42,726 nucleotides of DNA from an uncultured Bacteroidaceae bacterium (GCA_905236065.1 CAJONZ010000085.1:1-42726), one strand, 5' to 3'; numbered from the stretch's first letter, positions 1 to 8,618 are shown. Numbers and translations are program-made. Notes: a model not told the origin generated them from the sequence alone.

Positions 1-65
1 CGGTCCTTCCTTTCGATATGGGAAAAACTAAAGGATTTCTCTCTGCCATACAGCACCGAGAAATC

Positions 66-84
66 CTAATGACCGATTTGGGTT
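66..84 (+). repeat. REP-like repeat, family B, single copy
   Basis: The 19-nt word CTAATGACCGATTTGGGTT is found again, exactly and inverted, at 37640-37658, with a near copy at 37680-37698. It lies in gene-free DNA. An imperfectly related 10-bp inverted repeat (AGGATTTCTC at 32-41, GAGAAATCCT at 58-67) sits just before it. Interspersed repeat status is inferred from the copies in this window only. Confidence 0.6.
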
Positions 85-110
85 TAACTTTTAACTTACT
101 AAGACAAATT

Positions 111-139
111 GAGAGGATGTACAGCGTGTACATCCTCTC
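111..139. repeat. Perfect 13-bp hairpin
   Basis: GAGAGGATGTACA pairs perfectly with TGTACATCCTCTC across a 3-nt GCG loop. No run of T follows on either side, so it is not a classic intrinsic terminator. The rest of 1-330 holds repeat copies and the terminator at 260-292; no gene is visible there. Confidence 0.6.
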
Positions 140-259
140 AGCATCAACATTTTTATACTAACTTGAAACAAGAAAGATTACAGTTCCATTGCAAGCCCCG
201 TTTCACTCCTGAGGAACAAACTCAAGTATGGGGGCAGGGATGACACCATTTTTTCGATA

Positions 260-292
260 CAAAAAAGGTATGACCACCAGAGACATACCTTC
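260..292 (-). terminator. Intrinsic terminator of the DUF4988 operon
   Basis: Read on the minus strand, AAGGTATG (291-284) pairs with CATACCTT (272-265) across a loop of about 11 nt, followed at once by a T run (plus-strand A tract 261-266). It lies about 40 nt past the stop of the lipoprotein gene ending at 331, so it probably ends that operon. Confidence 0.75.
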
Positions 293-330
293 TTATGATG
301 TTAGGAAAATTCTGCAATCGGTGAGAGGGG

Positions 331-1047
331 TTATCCATTTACGTTCGTCCAGAGTGGAACAACGTAAGGACCGCTTTCATCGCGCATGATGAAAGTGACA
401 GTCCTCTTCACGTCATCGACAATGGCATATTTGACGATGTCAGAGTTCACCGATTCATCCTTACCATCCTTACCGTCTTTTCCATTTGCCGGCACACCAG
501 TGGATTCCCAGTTGATACCGTCGGTGGAAATTTCCCACTCGCCAGTGCTGGGGGCGATGCGGGTCTGGAAGGGGAATGTGGACAAGTTGTCTGCACCATC
601 CTTTCCGTCCTCACCACGGGCAAGCACCTTATTTCTGTCGGCATCACGAACCCAGTCGCCTGCCATCCACCAATAGGACTTACCATCAGCATCTTCCTTG
701 ACAGTGAGGCCCAATTCTTCGGCCGTCTTTCCGTCGTGTCCATTCACGCCGTCAAGTCCATTCTCACCCTGATGTACCACGATGGTCTTTCCGTTGTTGA
801 ACTTAAACGTATAGGTACCATCGGGATTCTTTTGCAGCTCACTGATGAAGCCGTCTGTCTCGATGGCTTCGATGATAACCCTCAGGTTTTCGATTTCGGT
901 ACCGGTTACCAACAATGAGTCCTCCAGTTTTTCCACACGTTTGCCTAAATTCTGCAAATCGTCTGAATATTTATCGCAACCGCCAACGACCATGCAAAGC
1001 AAGGCGAGGGGCAAGGTCAGCGGAGCTATCTTCCATTTACTCATCAT
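331..1047 (-). CDS. DUF4988 lipoprotein with collagen-like Gly-X-Y runs (second copy)
   Basis: A 238-residue lipoprotein. The signal peptide ends in the lipobox VVGGC with Cys24; the next residues (DKYSDD) are acidic, resembling the Bacteroidota surface-export signal for lipoproteins. A short coiled coil follows (about 30-62), then DUF4988-type sequence containing DGTYTFKFNNGKTIVV and three Gly-Xaa-Asp collagen-like stretches (about 94-105, 145-152, 188-197), and a segment like STDGINW. It is a tandem paralogue of the gene at 1115-1822, with the same domain order. It is shorter than many DUF4988 proteins, which carry further domains. Function is unknown; surface exposure is an inference from the signal. 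It is the last gene of the operon before the terminator at 260-292. Confidence 0.8.
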   Translation of the reverse strand: MMSKWKIAPLTLPLALLCMVVGGCDKYSDDLQNLGKRVEKLEDSLLVTGTEIENLRVIIEAIETDGFISELQKNPDGTYTFKFNNGKTIVVHQGENGLDGVNGHDGKTAEELGLTVKEDADGKSYWWMAGDWVRDADRNKVLARGEDGKDGADNLSTFPFQTRIAPSTGEWEISTDGINWESTGVPANGKDGKDGKDESVNSDIVKYAIVDDVKRTVTFIMRDESGPYVVPLWTNVNG

Positions 1048-1114
1048 CTTAGTTGCTTTTTGAAGTTATTAAGTTTCAGAGATTTCATTTTCGCAAAGGT
1101 TATGATTCTCGTCA

Positions 1115-1822
1115 TTATATCATTGGTACGGCAAATGTTTGTCCAGGTACGCCTTCTTTATCGCTATAGGCTGTGAAGATGACATACTTTTCTCCGCTTT
1201 CAGGAACAATCTTTGTTGTGACTTCAACAAAGGCAACTAAGGCAGGCTTACCATCCTGACCATCCTTACCATCCTTACCTGTGGCTCGGGTGCCTGTAGG
1301 AATCCACGTAACACCATTGTCGTAAGAAATCATCCACTCGTTCGTATCGCCGTCAATCTTTACCTTCGGAGCCTTACCATCAACACCGTCTTTTCCGTTG
1401 GCACAAATCTTGTTTTGGGTAGCGTCGTCGAGTAGCCATTCGCCGTTGAGTTTCCAGTAATACTTTCCGTCGGTATCCTTTTCGAGCGTAATGTTGGGCA
1501 TGGTTGCGTCGCTACCATTCTGTCCGTTCACACCGTTACGACCATCCTTCACGATGATGGCACCCTTGTGGTGGAAGGTGATGATGTAGCCATCGTTCTC
1601 GGGAGTTCGAGACACGTTCGTAATATAGTCGGCTTTGTCCATTGCATCGACAATTTTCTGCAGGGCATCAAGGTTAGTATTGATGGTCTTCACCAGATTT
1701 TCCAAAACGGTGACACGGTAGTCCAGGGCGTCTATCTCATCCTGATAGTCGGTACATGACATCTGCACACCTGCAGTCAGTACGACTGCAAGGAACAGAA
1801 AGATTTTTTTGATTGTATTCAT
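1115..1822 (-). CDS. DUF4988 lipoprotein with collagen-like Gly-X-Y runs (first copy)
   Basis: About 235 residues from the ATG at 1822; an ATG ten codons upstream (1852) is possible, but the 1822 start puts a clean signal peptide at the N terminus (MNTIKKIFLFLAVVL) and lipobox Cys23 in GVQMSC, followed by acidic TDYQDE. A coiled coil (heptad-like EIDALDYRVTVLENLV) is followed by the DUF4988 region and Gly-Xaa-Yaa runs rich in GKDG. It shares layout and motifs with the paralogue at 331-1047, 67 nt downstream, so the two arose by tandem duplication. It sits 68 nt downstream of the OmpA-like gene. Likely surface-anchored; partner and ligand unknown. Confidence 0.8.
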   Translation of the reverse strand: MNTIKKIFLFLAVVLTAGVQMSCTDYQDEIDALDYRVTVLENLVKTINTNLDALQKIVDAMDKADYITNVSRTPENDGYIITFHHKGAIIVKDGRNGVNGQNGSDATMPNITLEKDTDGKYYWKLNGEWLLDDATQNKICANGKDGVDGKAPKVKIDGDTNEWMISYDNGVTWIPTGTRATGKDGKDGQDGKPALVAFVEVTTKIVPESGEKYVIFTAYSDKEGVPGQTFAVPMI

Positions 1823-1890
1823 GACGTTATTAGTTATTTTTTTGTTATACATTATTAATATAAATGGTTATGGGGAACCCATTTGCCGTA

Positions 1891-3060
1891 TTAATATGGG
1901 TAGCTCTTGCCATCGTCGTCCTCGTCGGGATTATAGACGAAGCAGACTGTCACACGGTTATCCTCTGGCAAGTCGAACGGCTGCACGGTGTCACCCTTGG
2001 CAAAGCGACGGATGCGCGACTCGGCAATACCCTCGTTCTGAAGCCACTTCGACACAGCTGCCGAGCGCTCACGCGAGAGTCGCTGGTTGATGGTCGGCGT
2101 ACCCGTATCCCTGTCGGCATAACCCGTCAGGCGGACGTATGCGTTAGGATGCTTACGCAGGTACTCTGCCAGTCGGCCAAGCTTGTCCAACTGATTCGCA
2201 CGGATGATACTCTGGTTGATAATGAACTGAATATTGACAATGAAGCGGACTTTCTCAACAGGCGGCACGGCACGTTTCGACCCCTCGTCCATCACGCGCT
2301 CATACACGGGCTCCGTCTTTCCGAAACTCTTACCCAGGCTGAACTTCACACCCACCAAGGCGTTGAAGTGCCAGTCGCGGTTGTCGCGCTTACCCTTCTT
2401 CGAGTTGAAATGGTCGGGCAGCATGGTGCCGTTCACTTCGGCATTCAACGAAATTTCGTCCGTAATGCGGTAATCTACACCCAAACCCGCCTTTGCGGCA
2501 AAATGCCAGCGGGAACCGCGCCACAACTTCTCAAAGAGCACACCGTAGCGCTCTGAGCCGTTCACGGCATCTTCATTATTAAATGTAAAGGCAGCTCCGA
2601 CACCGGCGAAGGCATAAGACCTCCATCTGCGGTCGGGCTGCTTACCCAAAATCAAAGACGTAAGGTTCAACTCACCCTCCAGGGTGGGCTGAATGAAGTT
2701 CCACTGATACTTAACCTCGGGGTAAGCATAGCGGTTGCGGGCCCAGAACCCGGTCATCGACAAACGGGCACCGAACAGTTCCGTAAACTGATAGCCTGCG
2801 GAAAGCTGTAAGCCTGGAGATAACAACTGGGAGAACTTAGCCTCGCCCACGTCGTAGGCCATTCCTCCTTGTGCCCGAATATACCAATGAGGCACAAAAA
2901 ACGGACGGGAGTCGGCCAGCAAACGTCCCCTAACAGGAGATTGAGAAGTTGGAGATGCTGTGTTCGACGAGCGTCCGCCTTGGATAATGACTGTCTGCGC
3001 AAAGATTGACAAAGGAGCAAACAAGATAAACAAGAGAAGAAGAAGTTTTCTTCTCATCAT
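1891..3060 (-). CDS. Outer-membrane beta-barrel protein with C-terminal OmpA domain
   Basis: 389 residues from the ATG at 3060, which starts a good signal peptide (MMRRKLLLLLFILFAPL, cleavage after FAQ); upstream in-frame ATGs would put hydrophilic residues in front of it. Residues about 45-245 have alternating, aromatic-rich strands typical of an eight-stranded OmpA-like barrel. The last 110 residues form an OmpA/MotB peptidoglycan-binding domain: NQSIIRANQLDKL, LTGYADRDTGTPTINQRLS, RER and IRRFAKGD. It probably anchors the outer membrane to peptidoglycan. First gene of an operon with two DUF4988 lipoproteins, driven by the promoter at 3189-3220 after a leader of about 120 nt. DUF3575-type barrel is an alternative family name. 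Confidence 0.8.
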   Translation of the reverse strand: MMRRKLLLLLFILFAPLSIFAQTVIIQGGRSSNTASPTSQSPVRGRLLADSRPFFVPHWYIRAQGGMAYDVGEAKFSQLLSPGLQLSAGYQFTELFGARLSMTGFWARNRYAYPEVKYQWNFIQPTLEGELNLTSLILGKQPDRRWRSYAFAGVGAAFTFNNEDAVNGSERYGVLFEKLWRGSRWHFAAKAGLGVDYRITDEISLNAEVNGTMLPDHFNSKKGKRDNRDWHFNALVGVKFSLGKSFGKTEPVYERVMDEGSKRAVPPVEKVRFIVNIQFIINQSIIRANQLDKLGRLAEYLRKHPNAYVRLTGYADRDTGTPTINQRLSRERSAAVSKWLQNEGIAESRIRRFAKGDTVQPFDLPEDNRVTVCFVYNPDEDDDGKSYPY

Positions 3061-3188
3061 GAATAAATCCATAATATTAAGATTAATTATGTTTATATAT
3101 TTCATGGTATTGATTTTGCTAAATCTGTCAGAAGTAGTTCTAACCAGTTATTTTCCAGAGTTATAACCCATCATCTAAAAATTGGGCG

Positions 3189-3220
3189 CAAATATAAAAA
3201 ATATTTCTTTTATCTGCAAA
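3189..3220 (-). promoter_or_regulatory. Bacteroidota-type promoter of the OmpA/DUF4988 operon
   Basis: On the minus strand: TTTG (3220-3217), 20 nt, TATATTTG (3196-3189), a full match to TTTG-N19-21-TAnnTTTG. A run of 15 A at 3232-3246 lies 11 nt upstream of the -33 box. Confidence 0.75.
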
Positions 3221-3359
3221 TAAATAATAATAAAAAAAAAAAAAAAGGATAAAAGATAGAAAAAAGTCTTTTTCTGCCGTTATTTCCTTTTTGAGAGTAC
3301 AAAAATCCTTACAGAACCCTCACAAACAGGCCTTTTCTATCCTCCCATGCTTTACTCTT

Positions 3360-3478
3360 TCCAAAATGACGCAGAACTCTATCGGAGACGACGCAGAACT
3401 CTACAAATGAATAGAGTTAAGCGTCGTCTCCGATAGAGTTCTGCGTGAAATTTGAAACAGCAAAGCGTCATTTTCGGA
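3360..3478. repeat. Long nested palindrome, REP-like family A, element 1
   Basis: A perfect 26-bp inverted repeat (3369-3394 with 3421-3446) encloses a second one (AACTCTA 3397-3403, TAGAGTT 3412-3418). Outside it, CCAAAATGACG (3361-3371) is mirrored with one difference by CGTCATTTTCGG (3467-3478). The word GACGCAGAACTCTA occurs twice in tandem (3368, 3390). The 21 nt at 3360-3380 recur exactly, inverted, at 37902-37922. The rest of the 3061-3547 spacer holds the two promoters and an A tract, no gene. Confidence 0.8.
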
Positions 3479-3528
3479 CAGGGGAAAAATAAAAGAATGA
3501 GGAAAGCGGCCAAATCATAAAAATTTCG

Positions 3529-3536
3529 TACCTTTG
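3529..3536 (+). promoter_or_regulatory. Promoter -7 box for the amino-acid synthesis operon
   Basis: TACCTTTG matches TAnnTTTG, 11 nt before the ATG at 3548, implying a very short leader. I see no TTTG at the expected -33 distance, so this is a partial match. Confidence 0.5.
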
Positions 3537-3547
3537 CAGCCTGAAAA

Positions 3548-5077
3548 ATGAACAATATGGAGAAAAGACGTATTGAGATCATGGACACGACCCTGCGCGA
3601 CGGGGAACAGACGAACGGCGTAAGCTTCGTGCCGCATGAGAAACTGATGATTGCCCGCATGTTACTCAAACAGGTGGGCGTTGACCGCATTGAGGTGGCT
3701 TCGGCCCGGGTGAGCGAAGGAGAGAAGGAGGCCGTGAGCATGATTTGCCGCTGGGCCCGTCAGGCAGACAAGCTGGAAAGTGTCGAAGTGCTGGGTTTTG
3801 TCGATGGCGGCGTGTCGGTGGATTGGATTCATGAAACGGGCTGCCGCAACATCAACCTGCTGTGCAAGGGCAGTGAGCGTCACTGCCGCTTCCAGTTGAA
3901 GAAATCGTTAGAGGAGCATGTGGCCGACATCCGCCAGACGGTGGCCTACGCTCAGGAGAAAGGCATTGGCGTAAACCTATATTTAGAGGATTGGTCGAAC
4001 GGCATGAAAGACTCGCCGGCCTACGTATTCGGACTGGTAGATGCCCTGCAAGACGCAGGCATCCGCCGCTTCATGCTGCCCGACACGTTGGGCATCCTGA
4101 ACCCCATACTGACGGCAGACTACGTGGGCCAGATGTGCCGACGCTACCCGGCTCTGCATTTCGATTTCCACGCACACAACGACTATGACCTGGCGACAAG
4201 CAATGTACTGGCAGCGGTGGCCAATGGTTGCCGAGGCGTACATACGGCGGTGAACGGGTTGGGCGAACGTGCCGGAAATGCGCCGACGTCCAGTGTGCAG
4301 GCCATTCTGCATGACCACCTGCATGTGGAAACAGGCATTCAGGAGGCAATGCTGGGCGAGGTGAGCAAGATGGTGGAAAACCTCAGCGGCATTGCCGTAC
4401 CCCCCAACAAGCCCATCATTGGCGAAAGTGTCTTCACACAAGTGGCGGGTGTCCATGCCGATGGCGACAAGAAGAACAACCTGTACTGCAACGACCTACT
4501 GCCAGAGCGTTTCGGGCGCAAACGCGAGTATGCCTTAGGCAAGAACTCTGGCAAGGCAAACATCTTGAAGAACCTGGAGGAACTGGGACTGGAACTCACG
4601 CCGGAACAGACACGACGGGTGACCGACCGCATCATCGAACTGGGCGACAAGAAGCAGTTGGTGACGCAGGAGGATTTGCCCTATATCGTGAGCGATGTGC
4701 TGAAACACACAGCGCCAGACGACCGAGTGAAGTTGATGAGCTACATGGTTTCGACGGCCTACGGCCTGAAGCCGATGGCATCCGTGAAATTAGAGGTAAA
4801 CGGCGAACTGTACGAGGAAAGTGCGATGGGCGATGGTATGTACGATGCCTTTGTGCGAGCCGTGCGCCATATCTACAAGAACAAACTGGAACGACCGTTC
4901 CCATGGCTGACCAACTACCAGGTAAGCATTCCACCCGGCGGACGCACCGACGCCCTGGTGCAGACCACCATTTCGTGGACGTATGAGGGAAAAGCCTACC
5001 GCACCCGTGCCTTGGATGCCGATCAGACCGAGGCGGCCATCAAGGCGACAATTAAGATGTTGAACATTATAAATTAA
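3548..5077 (+). CDS. 2-isopropylmalate synthase / (R)-citramalate synthase family protein
   Basis: 509 residues, usual for the family. An HMGL-like TIM barrel (about 8-280) has the acyl-CoA condensing signature DTTLRDGEQTNGVSF near the N terminus, and the metal-binding HAHNDYDLA followed by NGLGERAGNAP. The C-terminal 130 residues look like the LeuA allosteric (dimer) domain, ending in the conserved TDALVQTTISW and DADQTEAAIKATIKMLN. The enzyme joins acetyl-CoA to a 2-oxo acid: 2-oxoisovalerate in leucine synthesis or pyruvate in the citramalate route to isoleucine. The family in Bacteroidota is distinct from standard LeuA and I cannot settle the substrate from sequence. No leuBCD is in the window. 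Start at 3548; ATG at 3557 is an alternative. Followed 28 nt later by metA. Confidence 0.85.
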   Translation: MNNMEKRRIEIMDTTLRDGEQTNGVSFVPHEKLMIARMLLKQVGVDRIEVASARVSEGEKEAVSMICRWARQADKLESVEVLGFVDGGVSVDWIHETGCRNINLLCKGSERHCRFQLKKSLEEHVADIRQTVAYAQEKGIGVNLYLEDWSNGMKDSPAYVFGLVDALQDAGIRRFMLPDTLGILNPILTADYVGQMCRRYPALHFDFHAHNDYDLATSNVLAAVANGCRGVHTAVNGLGERAGNAPTSSVQAILHDHLHVETGIQEAMLGEVSKMVENLSGIAVPPNKPIIGESVFTQVAGVHADGDKKNNLYCNDLLPERFGRKREYALGKNSGKANILKNLEELGLELTPEQTRRVTDRIIELGDKKQLVTQEDLPYIVSDVLKHTAPDDRVKLMSYMVSTAYGLKPMASVKLEVNGELYEESAMGDGMYDAFVRAVRHIYKNKLERPFPWLTNYQVSIPPGGRTDALVQTTISWTYEGKAYRTRALDADQTEAAIKATIKMLNIIN

Positions 5078-5105
5078 GAGTTAGCCAACTAAGTAATTCC
5101 AATTT

Positions 5106-6026
5106 ATGCCACTGATATTACCAGACCTGCTGCCTGCGATTGACCAGTTGAAGCAGGAAAACATATTCACCATGGGCTATAAGCGGGCGGACAGTCAGCA
5201 GATTCGTCCGCTGCGGTTGGCGGTACTAAACCTGATGCCGCTGAAAATTACGACGGAGACGGATTTCATCCGCATTCTGTCAAACTCGGCGTTGCAGATT
5301 CAGGTAGATTTCATGAAAATCAAGTCACACACGCCGAAGAATACGCCGATTGAGCACATGATGGCTTTCTACCGCACGTTTGAGGAGATGAAAAAGGAGA
5401 AGTACGATGGCCTGATTGTGACGGGAGCTCCGCTGGAGTTCATCAACTATGAGGACGTGACCTATTGGGACGAATTGCAGGACGTGTTCAGCTGGGCACA
5501 CGGCCACGTGACAAGCACCATATATGTATGCTGGGCGGCCTACGCGGCACTTTACCACTTCTACAACGTTCCCAAACGCAACCTGCCGAAGAAGATGTTC
5601 GGCGTGTTCAACCACAAGATGCTGAAACCCGAACTGCCCATTTTCCGTGGATTCGACGATGAGTTTTTCGCACCCCACAGCCGCCATTGCGAGATATTGC
5701 GGGAAGACATCGAAAAGGTGCCTGGACTGGAAATCATCGCCGAAAGCGAAGAGGCCGGCGTAACCATCGTGACGGCAAGGAACGGGCGTGAATTCTTCAT
5801 CACCTGCCACTTGGAATACTCGCCGCTGACCCTTGACGGGGAATACAAGCGGGACGTAGCCAAGGGACTGCCCATCAACATTCCAAGCAACTACTACCCG
5901 AACGACGACCCCAGCCGCCGCCCGATCGTGCGATGGCGAGCCGCCGCCAACCTGCTCTACACCAATTGGCTGAACTATTACGTCTATCAAGAGACACCCT
6001 ATAATATCAATGAGATAAAAGAGTGA
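5106..6026 (+). CDS. metA: Homoserine O-acyltransferase, MetA family, probably acetyl-CoA specific
   Basis: 306 residues, collinear with E. coli MetA (309) from the first residue. The catalytic residues align by position: Cys142 in YVCWAAYAAL, His235 and Glu237 in CHLEY. It acylates homoserine in the first committed step of methionine synthesis, in the cytoplasm. Residue 111 is Glu (GAPLEFINYEDV) where E. coli has Gly; published work on the family ties Glu111 to acetyl-CoA use and Gly111 to succinyl-CoA use, so homoserine O-acetyltransferase activity is predicted. It lies between the isopropylmalate-synthase-like gene and the U32 gene, whose GTG start overlaps this stop (GTGA), suggesting translational coupling. 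Confidence 0.92.
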   Translation: MPLILPDLLPAIDQLKQENIFTMGYKRADSQQIRPLRLAVLNLMPLKITTETDFIRILSNSALQIQVDFMKIKSHTPKNTPIEHMMAFYRTFEEMKKEKYDGLIVTGAPLEFINYEDVTYWDELQDVFSWAHGHVTSTIYVCWAAYAALYHFYNVPKRNLPKKMFGVFNHKMLKPELPIFRGFDDEFFAPHSRHCEILREDIEKVPGLEIIAESEEAGVTIVTARNGREFFITCHLEYSPLTLDGEYKRDVAKGLPINIPSNYYPNDDPSRRPIVRWRAAANLLYTNWLNYYVYQETPYNINEIKE

Positions 6027-8614
6027 CATCCCCCACACACATCGAACTACTCTCCCCTGCCCGGACGGCGGATATTGGCATCGAGGCAATACGCCACGGT
6101 GCCGATGCCGTTTATATCGGCGCAGAGGCTTTCGGTGCCCGTGCTGCTGCTGGCAACACGGTGGAGGATATCAAGAGGTTAGTGGATTTTGCCCATCAAT
6201 ACTGGGCAAGGGTCTATGTGACGGTGAACACCATCCTCTACGACGATGAACTGCCGACCGTCGAACGCCTTTGCTGGCAGTTGTGGGAAGTGGGAGTCGA
6301 TGCCTTGATTGTGCAGGACTTACGATTGCTGAGTCTCCACCTGCCACCCATTCCGCTACACGCCTCCACACAGATGGACAACCAAACGGTGGAAAAAGTC
6401 CGACAGTTAGCTGCATTAGGATTCCCGCAGGTGGTGTTGGCACGGGAACTGACGGTGGAGGAGATTGCAGAGATTCACAAAGCTTGCCCCGACACGGAGC
6501 TGGAGGTCTTTGTCCACGGGGCTTTGTGCGTCTCGCTGAGTGGGCGTTGCAATGTGAGCGAGGCCCTGTTCGGACGCAGTGCCAACCGTGGAGCCTGTGC
6601 GCAAGTTTGCCGTATGGAGTTCGACCTGTTGGAAGACGACAAAGTGCTACTGAGAAACAAACACTTGCTTTCGTTGCGCGACAACTGCCAACTCGACCAT
6701 TTGGAAGCCCTACTCCTGGCAGGAGCCTCGTCGCTGAAGATTGAGGGACGGCTCAAGGACATGGAATATGTGAAAAACGTGACCGCCGCCTACTCCGAAG
6801 CCCTGGACAAGGTCATTGCCAAATACCCCGACCGGTTTTGCCGAAGGGCCAGCGGACGAACCATCCTGAAATTCAGCCCGAACGTATGGAAAAGTTTCAA
6901 CCGGGGCTTCGTGAAGGATGTCTCACAGCCTGATGCCAACATCGATACGCCCAAGTCAATGGGAGAACCGCTGACCAGCATACAAGGAACCCTTTCCAAT
7001 GCTTCTTCTCTCCTCCACAACGGCGACGGACTGTGCTACTTGAAGGACGGAGCGCTGATTGGATTTCGGCTAAACCAAGCCGCTCAGTTCCAACCTGTCA
7101 AGGGCGTGGCGTATTTCCGAAACCTGGACATAGAATGGGACAAAATGCTGGCAAAACCTACGGCCCAACGCCTGATTGCCGTCCGCATAGACCTGTATGA
7201 AGACCACCTTGAAATGACCGATGAGGACGGTGTGTCAAGCCAAATCCCCATCGACCTATCCCAAGCCGAAACGGCCAATACCCCCCAGGCCGAGAACATC
7301 CGGCGACAGTTGGGAAAACTGGGCAACACCCTGTACGAGGCAAAAAGCATCACCCTGCACGGAGTGGAACAGCGGTTCATTCCCTCCAGCCAACTCACTG
7401 CGTGGCGGCGAACGTTGGTAGGACAACAAGACGAAAACCGCCGTCGCCACTATCCCCGTCAGACCCAGGAACATCAGCCCCTGACGGTGGAGACGGAGAA
7501 ACCCTTTGAGCTGACCCACGATTCCCAGGTTCCGTTGATGACCACCAAATATTGCCTGCGCCGTCAACTGAACTGTTGCCTGAAGCAAGGAGGGCGACCC
7601 GCCAACTGGTCACTACGACTGAAAAACGGAAAAACACTGCGTTTGGCGTTCGACTGCAAAAACTGTATGATGAAGGTTATGCAGTTTGCCGTTTGCATGA
7701 TGTATTTGCTCCTCTTTTCCTGTGTAGGCAGTGACCCCGTCACCACGCCGGAAAGCAACGACTCGGTGGAAACCATCGTCAACATCGTCGATACCGCCAC
7801 CGTCGTGCCCGACAGCGCATTGATAGGCTTCACACCGCAACAAGCCGACTCACTGGCCTTCCGCCTCACGCACCACTACACCGAGAACTTCAACTTCATC
7901 GTCAAGGCCGACTCCCTGATGCTACAACCCAGGGAAGGCGACCTCATTCAGGACACCTGCCAAGTCTATGAAGGCGAACTCATTGCCGTGGCCGCAATCT
8001 CTATCAAAGGCGACAGCGTGTGGGTAAAAGTGGCCCACGACCAGCTGACGATGGGCTGGATAGAAGAGCGGAACCTGCTCCGTGGTGCAGCTCCCGACGA
8101 CCAGATTTCCGAACTGCTCTACATGCTCTCCGGCTCACGAGGCATCTGGATGTCACTGCTCGCCGCCGTCGGCATCATTGCCTTCCTCGTCCGGCAGGCA
8201 CGCCATCAGCAACTGCTCCTGCTCACAGGCAACGAACTCCAATCACCCTACCCCACCCTCTTCATCATCCTCACCGCACTGATGGCCAGCCTCTACGCCA
8301 GCGTCCAGAACTTCGTGCCCGAATTTTGGCAGGAATACTATTTCCACCCCTCGCTCAATCCCCTCGTGCTTCCGCCCGTCATGGCCCTGCTCGTCATCAT
8401 CGTCTGGCTACTCATCATCACTTTCATCGCCGTCTGCGACGAAGCCTACCATCGGCTGGAACCTCTGAAAGGAATCACAATGATTGTCGAAATGCTCGGC
8501 CTCGGCATGATTGTCTATCTCCTCATCAGCTGGACCACATTATATTATATAGGATACGGCATCCTGCCCGTCCTCCTATGGTTTTGCATCGCATCATTTC
8601 AAAAAAAACAATAA
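6023..8614 (+). CDS. U32 (RlhA/TrhP-like) RNA hydroxylase fused in frame to an SH3-like membrane protein
   Basis: One open frame of 863 codons that reads as two proteins. Residues 1-548 are a peptidase-U32-type protein with the DUF3656 extension: FVHGALCVSLSGRCN, RGACAQVCRMEF, IEGRLKDMEYV and the usual end FDCKNCMMKV. Relatives RlhA and TrhP hydroxylate 23S rRNA C2501 or tRNA uridines, so RNA hydroxylation is likelier than proteolysis. At ATG 7667/7670/7679 a second protein seems to begin: a lipoprotein-like signal (CMMYLLLFSC), an SH3-like periplasmic region (about 605-685, VWVKVAHDQLTMGWIEE) and four or five membrane segments (about 705-860). Bacteroides relatives of each half are, as I recall them, separate proteins. 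Either stop-codon loss fused them, or the second half starts internally. GTG start, overlapping metA. Confidence 0.8.
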   Translation: MTSPTHIELLSPARTADIGIEAIRHGADAVYIGAEAFGARAAAGNTVEDIKRLVDFAHQYWARVYVTVNTILYDDELPTVERLCWQLWEVGVDALIVQDLRLLSLHLPPIPLHASTQMDNQTVEKVRQLAALGFPQVVLARELTVEEIAEIHKACPDTELEVFVHGALCVSLSGRCNVSEALFGRSANRGACAQVCRMEFDLLEDDKVLLRNKHLLSLRDNCQLDHLEALLLAGASSLKIEGRLKDMEYVKNVTAAYSEALDKVIAKYPDRFCRRASGRTILKFSPNVWKSFNRGFVKDVSQPDANIDTPKSMGEPLTSIQGTLSNASSLLHNGDGLCYLKDGALIGFRLNQAAQFQPVKGVAYFRNLDIEWDKMLAKPTAQRLIAVRIDLYEDHLEMTDEDGVSSQIPIDLSQAETANTPQAENIRRQLGKLGNTLYEAKSITLHGVEQRFIPSSQLTAWRRTLVGQQDENRRRHYPRQTQEHQPLTVETEKPFELTHDSQVPLMTTKYCLRRQLNCCLKQGGRPANWSLRLKNGKTLRLAFDCKNCMMKVMQFAVCMMYLLLFSCVGSDPVTTPESNDSVETIVNIVDTATVVPDSALIGFTPQQADSLAFRLTHHYTENFNFIVKADSLMLQPREGDLIQDTCQVYEGELIAVAAISIKGDSVWVKVAHDQLTMGWIEERNLLRGAAPDDQISELLYMLSGSRGIWMSLLAAVGIIAFLVRQARHQQLLLLTGNELQSPYPTLFIILTALMASLYASVQNFVPEFWQEYYFHPSLNPLVLPPVMALLVIIVWLLIITFIAVCDEAYHRLEPLKGITMIVEMLGLGMIVYLLISWTTLYYIGYGILPVLLWFCIASFQKKQ

Positions 8615-8618
8615 TCAC

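Noticed and set aside
1864..2556. Long plus-strand frame opposite the OmpA-like gene
   Set aside because: It is a shadow of the OmpA domain reading frame; the minus strand has signal peptide, barrel and OmpA motifs.
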